A DNA stretch of 64,000 nucleotides from Streptomyces angustmyceticus (GCF_019933235.1 NZ_CP082945.1:3100001-3164000); one strand, 5' to 3'; shown: positions 42,749-51,721, counted from the first letter of the stretch. Notes: generated by a model from the letters alone, not told the origin. Program-made: numbers and translations.

Positions 42749-43300
42749 ATGCCGCAGCCCCCGCGGTGCGGCATATCTGCACGGGCCGCCGGCTCCGCCC
42801 TGCCCCGCCCCCGCCGCGAGGAGCTCGGGCTCGCCCGCTTCAACGCCCTCACCCGCGGCGACACCCTCACCGCGCTGCTGAGCTGCTGCGGCAGCCGCCG
42901 CTGGGCCGAGCGGGTGGCCGCGCACCGCCCGTACCCGGATCCGGAGTCGCTGCTCGCCGCCGCCGACGAGGCCTGCTACGACCTGACCGCGGCCGAACTG
43001 AACGAGGCGCTCGCCGAGGAGTCCCTCTCCCCGCAGCCGCTCGTCGGCGCCCGCGGGCCCGGCACCCTCGCCGCCCACACCGCGCTGCGCGCCGCCCACG
43101 CCGAGTACGAGCGGCGTTTTCGTCATGTCTTCGTCATCTGCCTGGACGGCTACCGCGACGACGAGCTGCTCGACCAGGTGCTCTCCGCCCTCCGCACCCG
43201 GCTGGGCAACGAACCGGACGAGGAGCGGGCGATCGCGGCGGACGAGCTGCGGCGGCTGGCCCGGGGCCGGCTGGCGCGACTGCTCAGCACCGGGCCGTAG
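42749..43300 (+). CDS. OHCU-decarboxylase-like protein, probably not catalytic
   Basis: 183 residues from the ATG at 42749; a CTG at 42707 with a well-placed GAGGAG would give 197. Fold stretches match the uricolysis decarboxylase family: LARFNALTRGDTLTALLSCC, LLAAADEACYDLTAAELNEA, HAEYERRFRHVFVICLDGYR and the C-terminal DEERAIAADELRRLARGRL. The conserved HPRIG-type stretch with the catalytic His is replaced by SLSPQPLVGARG, so S-allantoin formation is doubtful. No uricase or transthyretin-like gene is near. Function unknown. Confidence 0.7.
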   Translation: MPQPPRCGISARAAGSALPRPRREELGLARFNALTRGDTLTALLSCCGSRRWAERVAAHRPYPDPESLLAAADEACYDLTAAELNEALAEESLSPQPLVGARGPGTLAAHTALRAAHAEYERRFRHVFVICLDGYRDDELLDQVLSALRTRLGNEPDEERAIAADELRRLARGRLARLLSTGP

Positions 43301-43340
43301 CGAATCGCGACTTTTGCCCGGAAAACCGCCTTTTCCTGCT

Positions 43341-43376
43341 GGTGTGATAGCCCGTTGGTGCCTGTTTGATCACACC
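43341..43376. promoter_or_regulatory. Inverted repeat upstream of sdhC
   Basis: GGTGTGAT (43341-43348) and ATCACACC (43369-43376) are perfect 8-bp arms 20 bp apart, about 130 bp before the sdhC start. The half-site resembles CRP/FNR-type TGTGA but the spacing is larger than for one dimer; a double site or RNA hairpin is possible. Confidence 0.45.
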
Positions 43377-43507
43377 TAAGGACCCCCGCGCGAGGAACCG
43401 ACAGCTCGTCGATACGATGACGAGCGGCCGGTGGACCGTACCCGGCCGGGCCCGACCGACAGAGAAGCCGGCTGGCGCCCCAATCCCCGCTCCCGGAGGG
43501 TTATTCC

Positions 43508-43888
43508 GTGCCGGCTGGAACGCTGTACCGCGGCCGGGAAGGCATGTGGTCCTGGGTGGCTCACCGAGTCACCGGCGTCCTCATCTTCTTCTTCCTGTTC
43601 GTACACGTCCTCGACACCGCTCTCGTACGCGTCTCCCCCGAGGCGTACGACAACGTCGTGGCGACTTACAAGACGCCGATCGTCAATGTGATGGAGTACG
43701 GCCTGGTGGCCGCCATCCTCTTCCACGCGCTCAACGGCCTGCGCGTCATCGCCGTGGACTTCTGGTCGAAGGGCCCGAAGTACCAGAAGCAGATGCTGTG
43801 GACCGTTGTCGGCGTCTGGGTCGTACTGATGGCCGGTGCCTTCTACCCCGTGCTGCAGCACACCCTGCGCACGCTGTTCGGGAGCTGA
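43508..43888 (+). CDS. sdhC: Succinate dehydrogenase cytochrome b subunit
   Basis: 126 residues from the GTG at 43508 (GGAGGG 7 nt upstream). Three TM helices: HRVTGVLIFFFLFVHVLDTA, VEYGLVAAILFHALNGLR-like (here MEYGLVAAILFHALNGLR) and WTVVGVWVVLMAGAFYPVL. SHRVTG-like WVAHRVTG and HALNGLR are the quinone-site and heme-ligand signatures. Anchors the complex II catalytic subunits and passes electrons to menaquinone. First gene of sdhCDAB. Confidence 0.95.
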   Translation: MPAGTLYRGREGMWSWVAHRVTGVLIFFFLFVHVLDTALVRVSPEAYDNVVATYKTPIVNVMEYGLVAAILFHALNGLRVIAVDFWSKGPKYQKQMLWTVVGVWVVLMAGAFYPVLQHTLRTLFGS

Positions 43889-43894
43889 CGCGAG

Positions 43895-44383
43895 ATGTCT
43901 GCTGAAACCACCTCCGCAGGTACCACCGCGGCGGGCGCGTCCGACGGCGTCTCGCTCTACGACGTGGACCACCCGGCTCCGGTCATCGAGGCGCCGCGCA
44001 AGCGCACGAAGAAGACCGGGCGTGCGTCCCGGGGCAACTTCGAGCTGCAGGCCTGGCTGTTCATGCGGCTGTCCGGCATCGTGCTGGTCGTCCTGGTCCT
44101 GGGCCACCTGCTGATCCAGCTGGTCCTCGACGGCGGCGTCTCCAAGATCGGCTTCGCGTTCGTGGCCGGCCGCTGGGCCTCGCCGTTCTGGCAGGTCTGG
44201 GACCTGCTGATGCTGTGGCTCGCCATGCTGCACGGCGCCAACGGCCTGCGCACGGTCATCAACGACTACGCGCAGCGGGACAACACCCGCTTCTGGCTGA
44301 AGATGCTGCTGTACACCGCGACGGTCTTCACCGTCCTTCTGGGCACGCTGGTGATCTTCACCTTCGACCCGAACATCTCCTGA
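43895..44383 (+). CDS. sdhD: Succinate dehydrogenase hydrophobic membrane anchor
   Basis: 162 residues. A ~50-residue polar N-tail rich in Thr/Ala, then three TM helices starting [20 protein letters not shown] and ending [20 protein letters not shown]. The [13 protein letters not shown] motif supplies the second heme/quinone region with SdhC. It starts 6 bp after sdhC and is followed by sdhA 20 bp later. Confidence 0.95.
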   Translation: MSAETTSAGTTAAGASDGVSLYDVDHPAPVIEAPRKRTKKTGRASRGNFELQAWLFMRLSGIVLVVLVLGHLLIQLVLDGGVSKIGFAFVAGRWASPFWQVWDLLMLWLAMLHGANGLRTVINDYAQRDNTRFWLKMLLYTATVFTVLLGTLVIFTFDPNIS

Positions 44384-44403
44384 AGCCGGGGCTGACTGGA
44401 ACC

Positions 44404-46158
44404 ATGCAGATCCACAAGTACGACACCGTCATCGTCGGCGCCGGTGGCGCGGGCATGCGCGCGGCCATCGAGTCGACCAAGCGCAGCCGCACCGCGGTCC
44501 TGACGAAGCTCTACCCGACCCGCTCCCACACCGGCGCCGCCCAGGGCGGTATGGCCGCCGCCCTCGCGAACGTCGAGGAGGACAACTGGGAGTGGCACAC
44601 CTTCGACACGATCAAGGGTGGCGACTACCTGGTCGACCAGGACGCCGCCGAGATCCTCGCGAAGGAGGCCATCGACTCGGTCCTCGACCTGGAGAAGATG
44701 GGCCTGCCGTTCAACCGCACGCCGGACGGCACGATCGACCAGCGCCGCTTCGGCGGTCACTCCCGCAACCACGGTGAGGCCCCGGTCCGCCGGTCCTGCT
44801 ACGCCTCGGACCGCACCGGCCACATGATCCTCCAGACGCTGTACCAGAACTGCGTCAAGGAGGGCGTGGAGTTCTTCAACGAGTTCTACGTGCTCGACCT
44901 GCTGCTCCAGGACGTCGACGGCGTCAAGAAGTCCGCGGGCGTCGTGGCGTACGAGCTGGCCACCGGCGAGGTGCACGTCTTCCAGGCGAAGTCGATCATC
45001 TTCGCGTCCGGCGGCACCGGCAAGTTCTTCAAGGTGACCTCCAACGCGCACACCCTGACCGGCGACGGCCAGGCCGCGGCCTACCGCCGCGGGCTGCCCC
45101 TGGAGGACATGGAGTTCTTCCAGTTCCACCCGACGGGCATCTGGCGCATGGGCATCCTGCTGACGGAGGGCGCCCGTGGTGAGGGCGGCATCCTCCGCAA
45201 CAAGGACGGCGAGCGCTTCATGGAGAAGTACGCGCCCGTCATGAAGGACCTCGCCTCGCGTGACGTCGTCTCGCGCTCCATCTACACGGAGATCCGCGAG
45301 GGCCGCGGCTGCGGTCCGGACGGCGACCACGTCTTCCTGGACCTGACCCACCTGCCGCCGGAGCAGCTGGACGCCAAGCTCCCGGACATCACCGAGTTCG
45401 CGCGGACCTACCTCGGCATCGAGCCCTACACGGACCCGATCCCGATCCAGCCGACCGCGCACTACGCCATGGGCGGCATCCCGACCAACGTCGAGGGCGA
45501 GGTGCTGGCCGACAACACCACCGTCGTGCCGGGCCTGTACGCCGCCGGCGAGGTGGCCTGTGTCTCCGTGCACGGCGCCAACCGCCTGGGCACCAACTCG
45601 CTCCTGGACATCAACGTCTTCGGGCGCCGGGCCGGCATCGCGGCGGCGGAGTACTCGGCCACGGCCGACTTCGTCGAGCTCCCCGAGGACCCGGCCAGGC
45701 AGGTCGTCGACCAGGTCGAGCGGCTGCGCAACTCCAACGGCACCGAGCGGGTCACCGAGATCCGCAAGGAGCTGCAGGAGTGCATGGACGCCAATGTGAT
45801 GGTGTTCCGCACCGAGCAGACGATCAAGACCGCGGTCGAGAAGATCGGCGAGCTGCGCGAGCGCTACCTGAACGTGTCCGTCCAGGACAAGGGCAAGCGG
45901 TTCAACACCGACCTGCTGGAGGCCATCGAGCTGGGCAACCTGCTCGACCTGGCCGAGGTCATGGCGGTCTCCGCGCTGGCCCGCAAGGAGTCCCGCGGCG
46001 GTCACTACCGCGAGGACTACCCCAACCGCGACGACGTCAACTTCATGCGGCACACCATGGCGTACCGCGAGGTGGGCGCAGACGGCGCCGAGTCGATCCG
46101 CCTCGACTACAAGCCGGTCGTGCAGACCCGCTACCAGCCGATGGAGCGTAAGTACTGA
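44404..46158 (+). CDS. sdhA: Succinate dehydrogenase flavoprotein subunit
   Basis: 584 residues. Oxidises succinate to fumarate in the TCA cycle. FAD-binding [20 protein letters not shown] (residues 9-28); [10 protein letters not shown] with His42, the covalent FAD attachment site; substrate site [20 protein letters not shown]; and the C-terminal [18 protein letters not shown] with the catalytic-region Arg/His. Peripheral, on the cytoplasmic face. The TGA overlaps the sdhB ATG by one base. Confidence 0.97.
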   Translation: MQIHKYDTVIVGAGGAGMRAAIESTKRSRTAVLTKLYPTRSHTGAAQGGMAAALANVEEDNWEWHTFDTIKGGDYLVDQDAAEILAKEAIDSVLDLEKMGLPFNRTPDGTIDQRRFGGHSRNHGEAPVRRSCYASDRTGHMILQTLYQNCVKEGVEFFNEFYVLDLLLQDVDGVKKSAGVVAYELATGEVHVFQAKSIIFASGGTGKFFKVTSNAHTLTGDGQAAAYRRGLPLEDMEFFQFHPTGIWRMGILLTEGARGEGGILRNKDGERFMEKYAPVMKDLASRDVVSRSIYTEIREGRGCGPDGDHVFLDLTHLPPEQLDAKLPDITEFARTYLGIEPYTDPIPIQPTAHYAMGGIPTNVEGEVLADNTTVVPGLYAAGEVACVSVHGANRLGTNSLLDINVFGRRAGIAAAEYSATADFVELPEDPARQVVDQVERLRNSNGTERVTEIRKELQECMDANVMVFRTEQTIKTAVEKIGELRERYLNVSVQDKGKRFNTDLLEAIELGNLLDLAEVMAVSALARKESRGGHYREDYPNRDDVNFMRHTMAYREVGADGAESIRLDYKPVVQTRYQPMERKY

Positions 46159-46931
46159 TGAGCACCCCGACTCTCGACAAGAACTCCGCGGCGCCGGCCG
46201 CGGCCGAGGACGGCGCGTCGCACCTGATCACGGTCACCTTCCGGATCCGCCGGTTCAACCCGGAGATCTCGGAGGAGGCCAGCTGGGAGGACTTCCAGCT
46301 GGAGATCGACCCCAAGGAGCGCGTCCTGGACGCCCTCCACAAGATCAAGTGGGAGCTGGACGGGTCGCTGACCTTCCGCCGCTCCTGCGCCCACGGCATC
46401 TGCGGCTCCGACGCCATGCGCATCAACGGCCGCAACCGCCTCGCCTGCAAGACGCTGATCAAGGACATCAACCCCGAGAAGCCGATCACCGTCGAGGCCA
46501 TCAAGGGCCTCACGGTGCTGAAGGACCTTGTCGTCGACATGGAGCCCTTCTTCCAGGCGTACCGGGACGTGATGCCGTTCCTCATCACGACCGGCAACGA
46601 GCCGACCCGTGAGCGGCGCCAGTCCGCCGAGGACCGCGAGCGCTTCGACGACACCACCAAGTGCATCCTGTGCGCCGCCTGCACGTCCTCGTGCCCGGTG
46701 TTCTGGAACGACGGCCAGTACTTCGGCCCGGCGGCGATCGTCAACGCGCACCGCTTCATCTTCGACTCGCGCGACGAGGGCGGCGAGCAGCGCCTGGAGA
46801 TCCTCAACGACAAGGACGGGGTCTGGCGCTGCCGGACCACCTTCAACTGCACGGACGCCTGCCCGCGCGGTATCGAGGTCACCAAGGCCATCCAGGAAGT
46901 CAAGCGGGCGCTGATCACCCGCCGCTTCTGA
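46158..46931 (+). CDS. sdhB: Succinate dehydrogenase iron-sulfur subunit
   Basis: 257 residues. Carries electrons from FAD to quinone through three clusters: [2Fe-2S] ligands in RRSCAHGICGSDAMRINGRN and the following LAC; [4Fe-4S] and [3Fe-4S] ligands in CILCAACTSSCPVF and TFNCTDACPRGIE. Last gene of the operon. Its last 17 bp overlap the convergent, truncated regulator gene, and the operon hairpin (46985-47028) lies within that gene. Confidence 0.96.
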   Translation: MSTPTLDKNSAAPAAAEDGASHLITVTFRIRRFNPEISEEASWEDFQLEIDPKERVLDALHKIKWELDGSLTFRRSCAHGICGSDAMRINGRNRLACKTLIKDINPEKPITVEAIKGLTVLKDLVVDMEPFFQAYRDVMPFLITTGNEPTRERRQSAEDRERFDDTTKCILCAACTSSCPVFWNDGQYFGPAAIVNAHRFIFDSRDEGGEQRLEILNDKDGVWRCRTTFNCTDACPRGIEVTKAIQEVKRALITRRF

Positions 46932-47742
46932 GCCCTGCGGCGATCCGGGTCCCGACCCGGCCGCCGAGCAGAGCCGGCACGTCCCGAAGGGCCTCTCCTC
47001 CGTATCCCCGGAGGCGGGGCCCTTCGGCCTGTCCGTCCGCCGTCTCCCGCGCCGGGTAGACCAGCACCGGCGGCAGCGCGTCGTCCACCAGCGCCAGCGG
47101 GTGGTCGCAGCAGAAGTACGAGGGGACGAAGACCAGCCCCCGGCCCTGCAGGTGCAGGTCCCGCTCCACCGGATAGCCGACCTCCAGCACCGGCGGCCGC
47201 CAGCGCATCGGCGCCCCGAACGTCCGCAGCATCGCCTCCACCCCGGACTGCGCCACCGCGTGCCTGCGCAACTCCCGGTCCGCGCCCACCCGTTGGGCGA
47301 TCCGCTCCCAGGCCGGCGCCACCGCCAGGTGGTGGTACGTCCGCAGGCTGCGCGCGAGCTGCCGCAGCGCGGCCGGCTCGCCCTCGCCGATGCCGCGCGC
47401 CCACCCCGGCAGCGCCCGGTGTCCCGACAGCCGCGTCACCTCGGTCCGCAGCCGCTGCCGCGGGGTGCTCATCACGGCCTCCAGGCCCGGCTCGACCCCG
47501 TACTGGGACGCGGCCGGGGTGAGGAAGTCCGGGAAGTAGCCGTACGGCGGGACCAGCGCGAACAGCGTCCGCAGCGGCCCCGGCCCGTGCCGCACGGCGT
47601 GCTGCCGCCAGGCCGCCAGCGCCGGATCGCCCCGGCTCTCCCGCAGGGTGTGCAGGCTCAGCACGGTCTCCCAGAGCGGATCGGCCCCGTCGGCCACGCG
47701 CGTACGCGCCAGATCCTGCGCGGTGAAGTGCACTCGCAGCAC
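46915..47742 (-). CDS. ArsR-like regulator lacking its C-terminal HTH
   Basis: 275 residues from the GTG at 47742 (AGGGGGAC RBS); the frame is open to 47820. It matches the long N-terminal domain of an actinobacterial ArsR subgroup: VHFTAQDLARTRVADGADPL, WETVLSLHTLRESRGD, YGYFPDFLTPA, MRWRPPVLEVGYPVERDLHL, VFVPSYFCCDHPLALVDDAL and PPVLVYPA. In relatives a winged HTH of ~80 residues follows; here the chain ends after ~50 unrelated residues, overlapping sdhB. DNA binding is therefore unlikely. It may be decaying. Confidence 0.7.
   Translation of the reverse strand: MLRVHFTAQDLARTRVADGADPLWETVLSLHTLRESRGDPALAAWRQHAVRHGPGPLRTLFALVPPYGYFPDFLTPAASQYGVEPGLEAVMSTPRQRLRTEVTRLSGHRALPGWARGIGEGEPAALRQLARSLRTYHHLAVAPAWERIAQRVGADRELRRHAVAQSGVEAMLRTFGAPMRWRPPVLEVGYPVERDLHLQGRGLVFVPSYFCCDHPLALVDDALPPVLVYPARETADGQAEGPRLRGYGGEALRDVPALLGGRVGTRIAAGLRSGG
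46985..47028 (+). terminator. Terminator of the sdh operon
   Basis: CCGAAGGGCC (46985-46994) pairs with GGCCCTTCGG (47019-47028); interior CTCCTCCG/CGGAGGCG extends the stem. It is 54 bp after sdhB but inside the convergent gene's coding frame. Confidence 0.75.
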
Positions 47743-47889
47743 ATCGTCCCCCTGCTTCCGCTGCCGCCGCGCCGCCCTGCCCCGGCGGCGTGGACACGAG
47801 GATCTGTCCGACGCGTACACGGAGGCAAGCGGAACCGGTGGGTAGCATTGGGGAGTTTGGGGTGCGGGCGGTTCGTGGGGCGGGAGAGG

Positions 47890-47977
47890 AACGATCCCTT
47901 GGGGGGCGGGAGTTGGGTGGGCCTTGCTGGGGCGGTTGTTGAATGATCCTTTGGTGGGGCGGGTGTTGAACGATCCC
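47890..47977. repeat. Degenerate short repeats in the regulator-FBP intergenic region
   Basis: AACGATCCCTTGGGGGGCGGG (47890-47910, 21 bp shown split: AACGATCCC then TTGGGGGGCGGG) is echoed at 47942-47963 (AATGATCC, TTTGGTGGGGCGGG), and AACGATCCC recurs at 47969. The G-rich parts could form G-quadruplex-like runs. Function unknown. Confidence 0.5.
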
Positions 47978-47993
47978 GCTCCGGTCCGGCCCG

Positions 47994-48500
47994 CTACCGC
48001 TCCCCCTCAAGGACCTTGTCCAGGAAGGCATCCAGGTTCCGCACGGTACGGGCGATCCGCTCCTCCAGCGGCAGCGTCTCCTCGTGCCGCCCGGCGAGCT
48101 GGGACTTCTTGCGGCCCCGTACGTAGAGGGAGCAGGCGAGGTCGGCGCACAGATACGTCCCGACCGTGTTCCCCTGCCGCCCCGAGGGACCGGCCCGGCG
48201 CGCGGCGAGCAGGCTGACACCGGACCCCGGGTGCCCGGTCACACAGACCGAGCACACCGTCGTCTTCGTAAAGCTCCGCCGCACGCCCTGCGGCACCCGC
48301 AGCGTCACCCCGACCAGCGCATCGCCGCGCGGCGCCACCAGATAACTGCGGTCCGGCGCCCCCGGATCACGCCAGCCCAGAAAATCCAGCTCCCCCCAGG
48401 GGAGTTCGGACAGCCCCACCGGCAGATGAATCCTGCTCGCCTCCCCCTTCGAACAATTCACAAAGGAGGCGCGTATTTCTTTTTCACCAACGGGGTCCAT
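47994..48500 (-). CDS. FBP-domain (EF-G-binding, FusB-like) zinc-finger protein
   Basis: 168 residues from MDPVGEKEIRASFVN (ATG 48500); the frame is open to 48527. The treble-clef zinc finger is clear: TTVCSVCVTGHPGSGVSLLA and GTYLCADLACSLYVRGRKKS supply four Cys. The N-terminal half (LPWGELDFLGWRDP) and C-terminal ERIARTVRNLDAFLDKVL fit the FBP_C family. Relatives bind elongation factor G and can free ribosomes stalled by fusidic acid; in Streptomyces the role is untested. Confidence 0.85.
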   Translation of the reverse strand: MDPVGEKEIRASFVNCSKGEASRIHLPVGLSELPWGELDFLGWRDPGAPDRSYLVAPRGDALVGVTLRVPQGVRRSFTKTTVCSVCVTGHPGSGVSLLAARRAGPSGRQGNTVGTYLCADLACSLYVRGRKKSQLAGRHEETLPLEERIARTVRNLDAFLDKVLEGER

Positions 48501-48584
48501 GATCTGGGAAGTTAACAGCGGGGACACGGGGACGTCATCCCGTTATTTGCTGCCGGGCCCCTGAAGGCGGCATTCGTGCTGGTC

Positions 48585-49229
48585 TCAGGCGCCCGACCGC
48601 ATCATCACGGCGTGCTTCGTCCTGTCTGTGAGCTTCGCCTGCTGTGCCCGTGCGAGGCGCTCAGGGCCTGCCTCGTCACGACCGCGTGCTGTCTTGTCCC
48701 AGTCCGCCGGCTTCAGGAAGAACATCTCCTTGCCTCCCGGCATCACCATGACGCCGCCGAAGGGCAGGTCGCCGGCGAGCCACACACCCGCTTCCGTGCT
48801 CTGCGGCCAGCGGCGGCGGCCGGTCGCGTTGACCGCCAGCATCAGTGGCGCCCCGTGCTGTCCGCGCGTCGTCACACGGATCTCGAAGACGTTGCCGTAC
48901 CGGGTCCGCCGCTCACTCTTCTTGACGACCCGTGGATGGAACACCATCGGATAGGCGCGAAGTACTCTCGCGCACTGGAACACCCGCAGCCCGTGAGCGA
49001 AGCGGTACACCGTGTAGATGAAGAGGAACACCCCGGGAACGATGGGCACGGTGAGAATGACGGAGTTTGACCCGGTCGCGCGGGACAATGCGACCGGGAT
49101 TGCCACCAACAACGCGGTGATCAGAAGACGCAGAGCAAAGAGCCCGATCAGGGCACGGTAATTAGCCTTCAGCACCTGCACCACGTCCGGAGCCTCGGGT
49201 GGTGCCGGTGTGCGCGCGTCGTACGGCAT
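48585..49229 (-). CDS. Membrane protein of the type VII-like module
   Basis: 214 residues from the ATG at 49229 (AGGAGA 5 nt upstream). A short Pro-rich N-tail, two TM helices (ALIGLFALRLLITALLVAIP and SVILTVPIVPGVFLFIYTVY), then a cytoplasmic region with PMVFHPRVVKKSERRTRYG, LAVNATGRRRWP and GVWLAGDLPFGGVMVMPGGK. I recognise no family. It starts 28 bp after the frameshifted gene and is the last member of that operon. Confidence 0.75.
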   Translation of the reverse strand: MPYDARTPAPPEAPDVVQVLKANYRALIGLFALRLLITALLVAIPVALSRATGSNSVILTVPIVPGVFLFIYTVYRFAHGLRVFQCARVLRAYPMVFHPRVVKKSERRTRYGNVFEIRVTTRGQHGAPLMLAVNATGRRRWPQSTEAGVWLAGDLPFGGVMVMPGGKEMFFLKPADWDKTARGRDEAGPERLARAQQAKLTDRTKHAVMMRSGA

Positions 49230-49257
49230 GACATTCTCCTTCTGGATCAGCCCACAG

Positions 49258-49960
49258 CTATCCGAACGGGTTCTTCGTCGTATCGGCCGCGGCGCCCGAG
49301 CCCGTAGCACCGGCCCCATCCGCCCTTTCGGCAGGCGACGGGTCTGTGAACGACACCGTATGCCCGACACCCAACAGCACATCCCGGTATTCGTCGGCCA
49401 GTTCCAAAGCTGGCGTGACCAGCTGCACCACGACGATGTCGGACGTGCCGGGGCCGGATACCGCGATCGTGCCCTGCCAGACCGGCTCCTCGGAGAAACT
49501 ACCGTCCTCCTCGGGAGGCCTACCCGGCGCGACAGTGCTGCGAGTCTCGACAGCGAGGAAGCCCGTGCCGCACGGAAGCTCCAGAGGCTGCGTCCTTGTC
49601 CGGTTCCTGGGCGGCCGCCACCGCCAGGTCGGCCAGCGCCAAGGTCGCGTTCACGCCCGACGCAGATACGGTGGAGAACGTCAGAACGGACTGGGCGAAA
49701 CCGCACTCGTCATCGGGGTGCACCCCGATAGCGCAGCCCTGAACGTCATGAAAATTCAGCGCCGTCACCACACCGGCGTAGAGCCGGAGCACGCGCTCTG
49801 CCTCGCCCCTGGTCTCCTCAGGCAGGGCGAGGATGTCGTTCACCAGCGCCGTCAGCTTCTCGATCGGAGGATCGAGGTCCAACGGCATGTATCCGTGTGG
49901 AAGCCCGTACCAGTAGACCGGGGGCAAGCTGGTCGTCGGTTCCATAGGGAGTTCAGTCAC
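49258..49960 (-). pseudogene. Conserved module protein, frameshifted
   Basis: From the ATG at 49960 the frame gives 146 residues (YWYGLPHGYMPLDLDPPIEK, VLTFSTVSASGVNATLALAD) and then hits a stop at 49520 after unconvincing sequence. The +1 frame, open across the same stretch without a start codon, carries plausible protein to a stop at 49258: LPCGTGFLAVETRSTVAPG, EEPVWQGTIAVSGPGTSDIV, VVQLVTPALELADEYRDVLL. The two parts read as one ~233-residue protein broken near 49575-49610. No repeat is present at the break. Real mutation and sequencing error cannot be told apart here. Confidence 0.7.
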
Positions 49961-49998
49961 TACCGCATTTCACCTTTCGAGGAGGGCATCAACCCGGC

Positions 49999-51293
49999 TC
50001 ACAGCAAGCCGAACAAGCCGGCGATGTCATGCGCTGTAGCGGCCGCCTTGGTGCTCTCCGCGGAATTGTGGCCCGCCCCTTCCTCCGGAAGGACTCCCAG
50101 ACTCTCCATGGACGACATCATGTTGGCCCCGACGTTCAATCCGCCGGCACTGAGGGCGCCCATCATTTTGGCGGAGCCGCTGGCGGACGCACGAGCCGCG
50201 TCCCACGCCTCGGTTGCCTCGGAAACCGCGTTCGACTTGAAGGCCGGGACAATTTCCCTGCAGAACGCTGCTCCCTTTTCAGCGCCCGTCACCCCTACCC
50301 CCAGCCGTCCGGCCAGACCCACACCGTCGGCGACTTCCCGCCCCGCAGCAGCAAGTGCCGACCCTCCGGGGATCATGCCAACGGTGTCTCCGGCCATCGA
50401 GGCATACGCCGAGAAGATCTCCATTCCGCTCCCCTTGAACATCAAGGCGTCTCTGAATTCAGGATCGGAGAGGTTCTTGGTCATGGACGCCGCGCTCGCC
50501 ACCACCGCAATGCCGGCGAAGAGCGGGGTCAGCGGCGTCGGAAACAGCGCCAGCAAGCCAGCGATTGCCCCGATGGTCCCGGCATGCTCATACAGGAAAT
50601 CGCCGACTTCTTTGATGCCGTTCCAGATCGCGTCGACGGCCTTGCTCAGCCAGTTCGGTTCCTTCGGGGCAAGCTTGTCCGTGGCGCCGTCGAGCTCGCC
50701 GGCGACCGTGCCTGCCTGATCCGCGTGGGTGGTCTCCAGGGTTCGGGCCTTGGAGATGACGTCGCTGTACGACTCATTGGCCTTGTCCAGCTCGGCGGCC
50801 GCCGCATTGAGGTTGTGTTCCGCCGTCCGGAGCCGTTCCGTAGCCGCGTCAGCCTCGGCCTGGGACGGGAACTCCTGGCCGGCGATCCTGAGGTCCGGGT
50901 GCTGTGCGGCCTGGGCGTGCTTCGACTTGGCGTGCTCCACCGCGGTCTTCTTCTCGGCGGCCGCTTCGTCGTACTTCCGCGCCAGATCGCGGTTGGAGGA
51001 AAGGTGCTCGTCCCAGTTCTTCAACTGGACTGCGGCCTTCTCCAATGAGCGGGCCGCGTTCTTGATGTACGTCGGCAATTCGCCGTCGAGGGCATCACGG
51101 AACGCTTCCGCCGCGTCGCCCTGCCAGTAGCTGCTCTCGCCTATGAGCTTCTGGATCTGCTGGTGGCAGCTGCGCAGTGCGGTCGCCGCAGTGCTGACCT
51201 TGTGCTGCAGCGCGCCGACTTCGGCGGGCACACCGGGCACCGGGCACCGGGCACCGGGTTCCACCCAAGATGCGTGTATGGGTTCTGCGTCAT
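49999..51293 (-). pseudogene. WXG-type large secreted protein, out of frame through a 7-bp repeat
   Basis: The true start is the ATG at 51293, overlapping the upstream stop (TAATG), giving MTQNPYTHLGWNPVPG. Four copies of CCCGGTG (51231-51258) then shift the frame; the main frame resumes as VPAEVGALQHKVSTAATALR, IGESSYWQGDAAEAFRDALD (WXG-type), coiled-coil to ~200, a hydrophobic hairpin GTIGAIAGLLALFPTPLTPL and a C-terminal GLFGLL. With two copies (or five) the frame would read NPVPGVPAEV and give ~426 residues. A GTG at 51309 opens the main frame artificially with 34 unrelated residues. Probable type VII substrate or toxin-like protein. Confidence 0.75.
51231..51258. repeat. Four tandem copies of a 7-bp repeat near a start codon
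   Basis: CACCGGG x4 on the plus strand (CCCGGTG x4 in the gene), 33 bp into the coding region. Because 7 is not a multiple of 3, copy number sets the frame: 2, 5 or 8 copies are in frame; 3 and 4 are not. Confidence 0.9.
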
Positions 51294-51613
51294 TACTTTG
51301 CAGCCCCACCGGAAGTTTTCTTGGCGATCTGTGTGAGCGTCTTCTCCAAGGCGTCCTCGACCTCTTGATAGTTCTGTTTGGTCGCCTTCACACCCTCGCT
51401 GATGGCATCGATCATTTTCTTGGTCTGCTCGGACCCGTACTTCCAGCGCTCCTGAAATCCGTCGCACGCTTCGTCGAGCCGATCGGTGCCAATCTGGTCG
51501 GCACGTACATGCGCCAAAGCCGAACGAGCTTCATTGAGTTCACGGACACAGCCCTCAAGCGTGGTGAGGAACTGTCCCAACTGGTTTACGTCCGTTGCAA
51601 ATTGCTTTCCCAT
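51293..51613 (-). CDS. WXG100-like small secreted protein
   Basis: 106 residues from MGKQFATDVNQLGQFLTTLE; the frame is open to 51670. Predicted two long helices with a turn near GFQERWKYGSEQTKKMIDAI, where W-K-Y-G stands in for W-x-G. The C-terminal helix ends VEDALEKTLTQIAKKTSGG. It sits directly upstream of the larger WXG-type gene (TAATG overlap), the paired arrangement of ESX substrates that leave the cell as dimers. Confidence 0.75.
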   Translation of the reverse strand: MGKQFATDVNQLGQFLTTLEGCVRELNEARSALAHVRADQIGTDRLDEACDGFQERWKYGSEQTKKMIDAISEGVKATKQNYQEVEDALEKTLTQIAKKTSGGAAK

Positions 51614-51721
51614 GAAGCTCAATTCCCCAATTGATGTAGCTACTGCATGTTCGATGCGTGTCCGAGGCATGCGCCGCGGCCAGTTGGGAGCGGACGACCG
51701 TGGCAGCGCTATGTCCCGGGC

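Noticed and set aside
51293..51309. GTG at 51309 as the start of the long WXG-type gene
   Set aside because: It gives 34 unrelated residues before the conserved region, whereas the overlapping ATG at 51293 encodes the expected N-terminus in the other frame.
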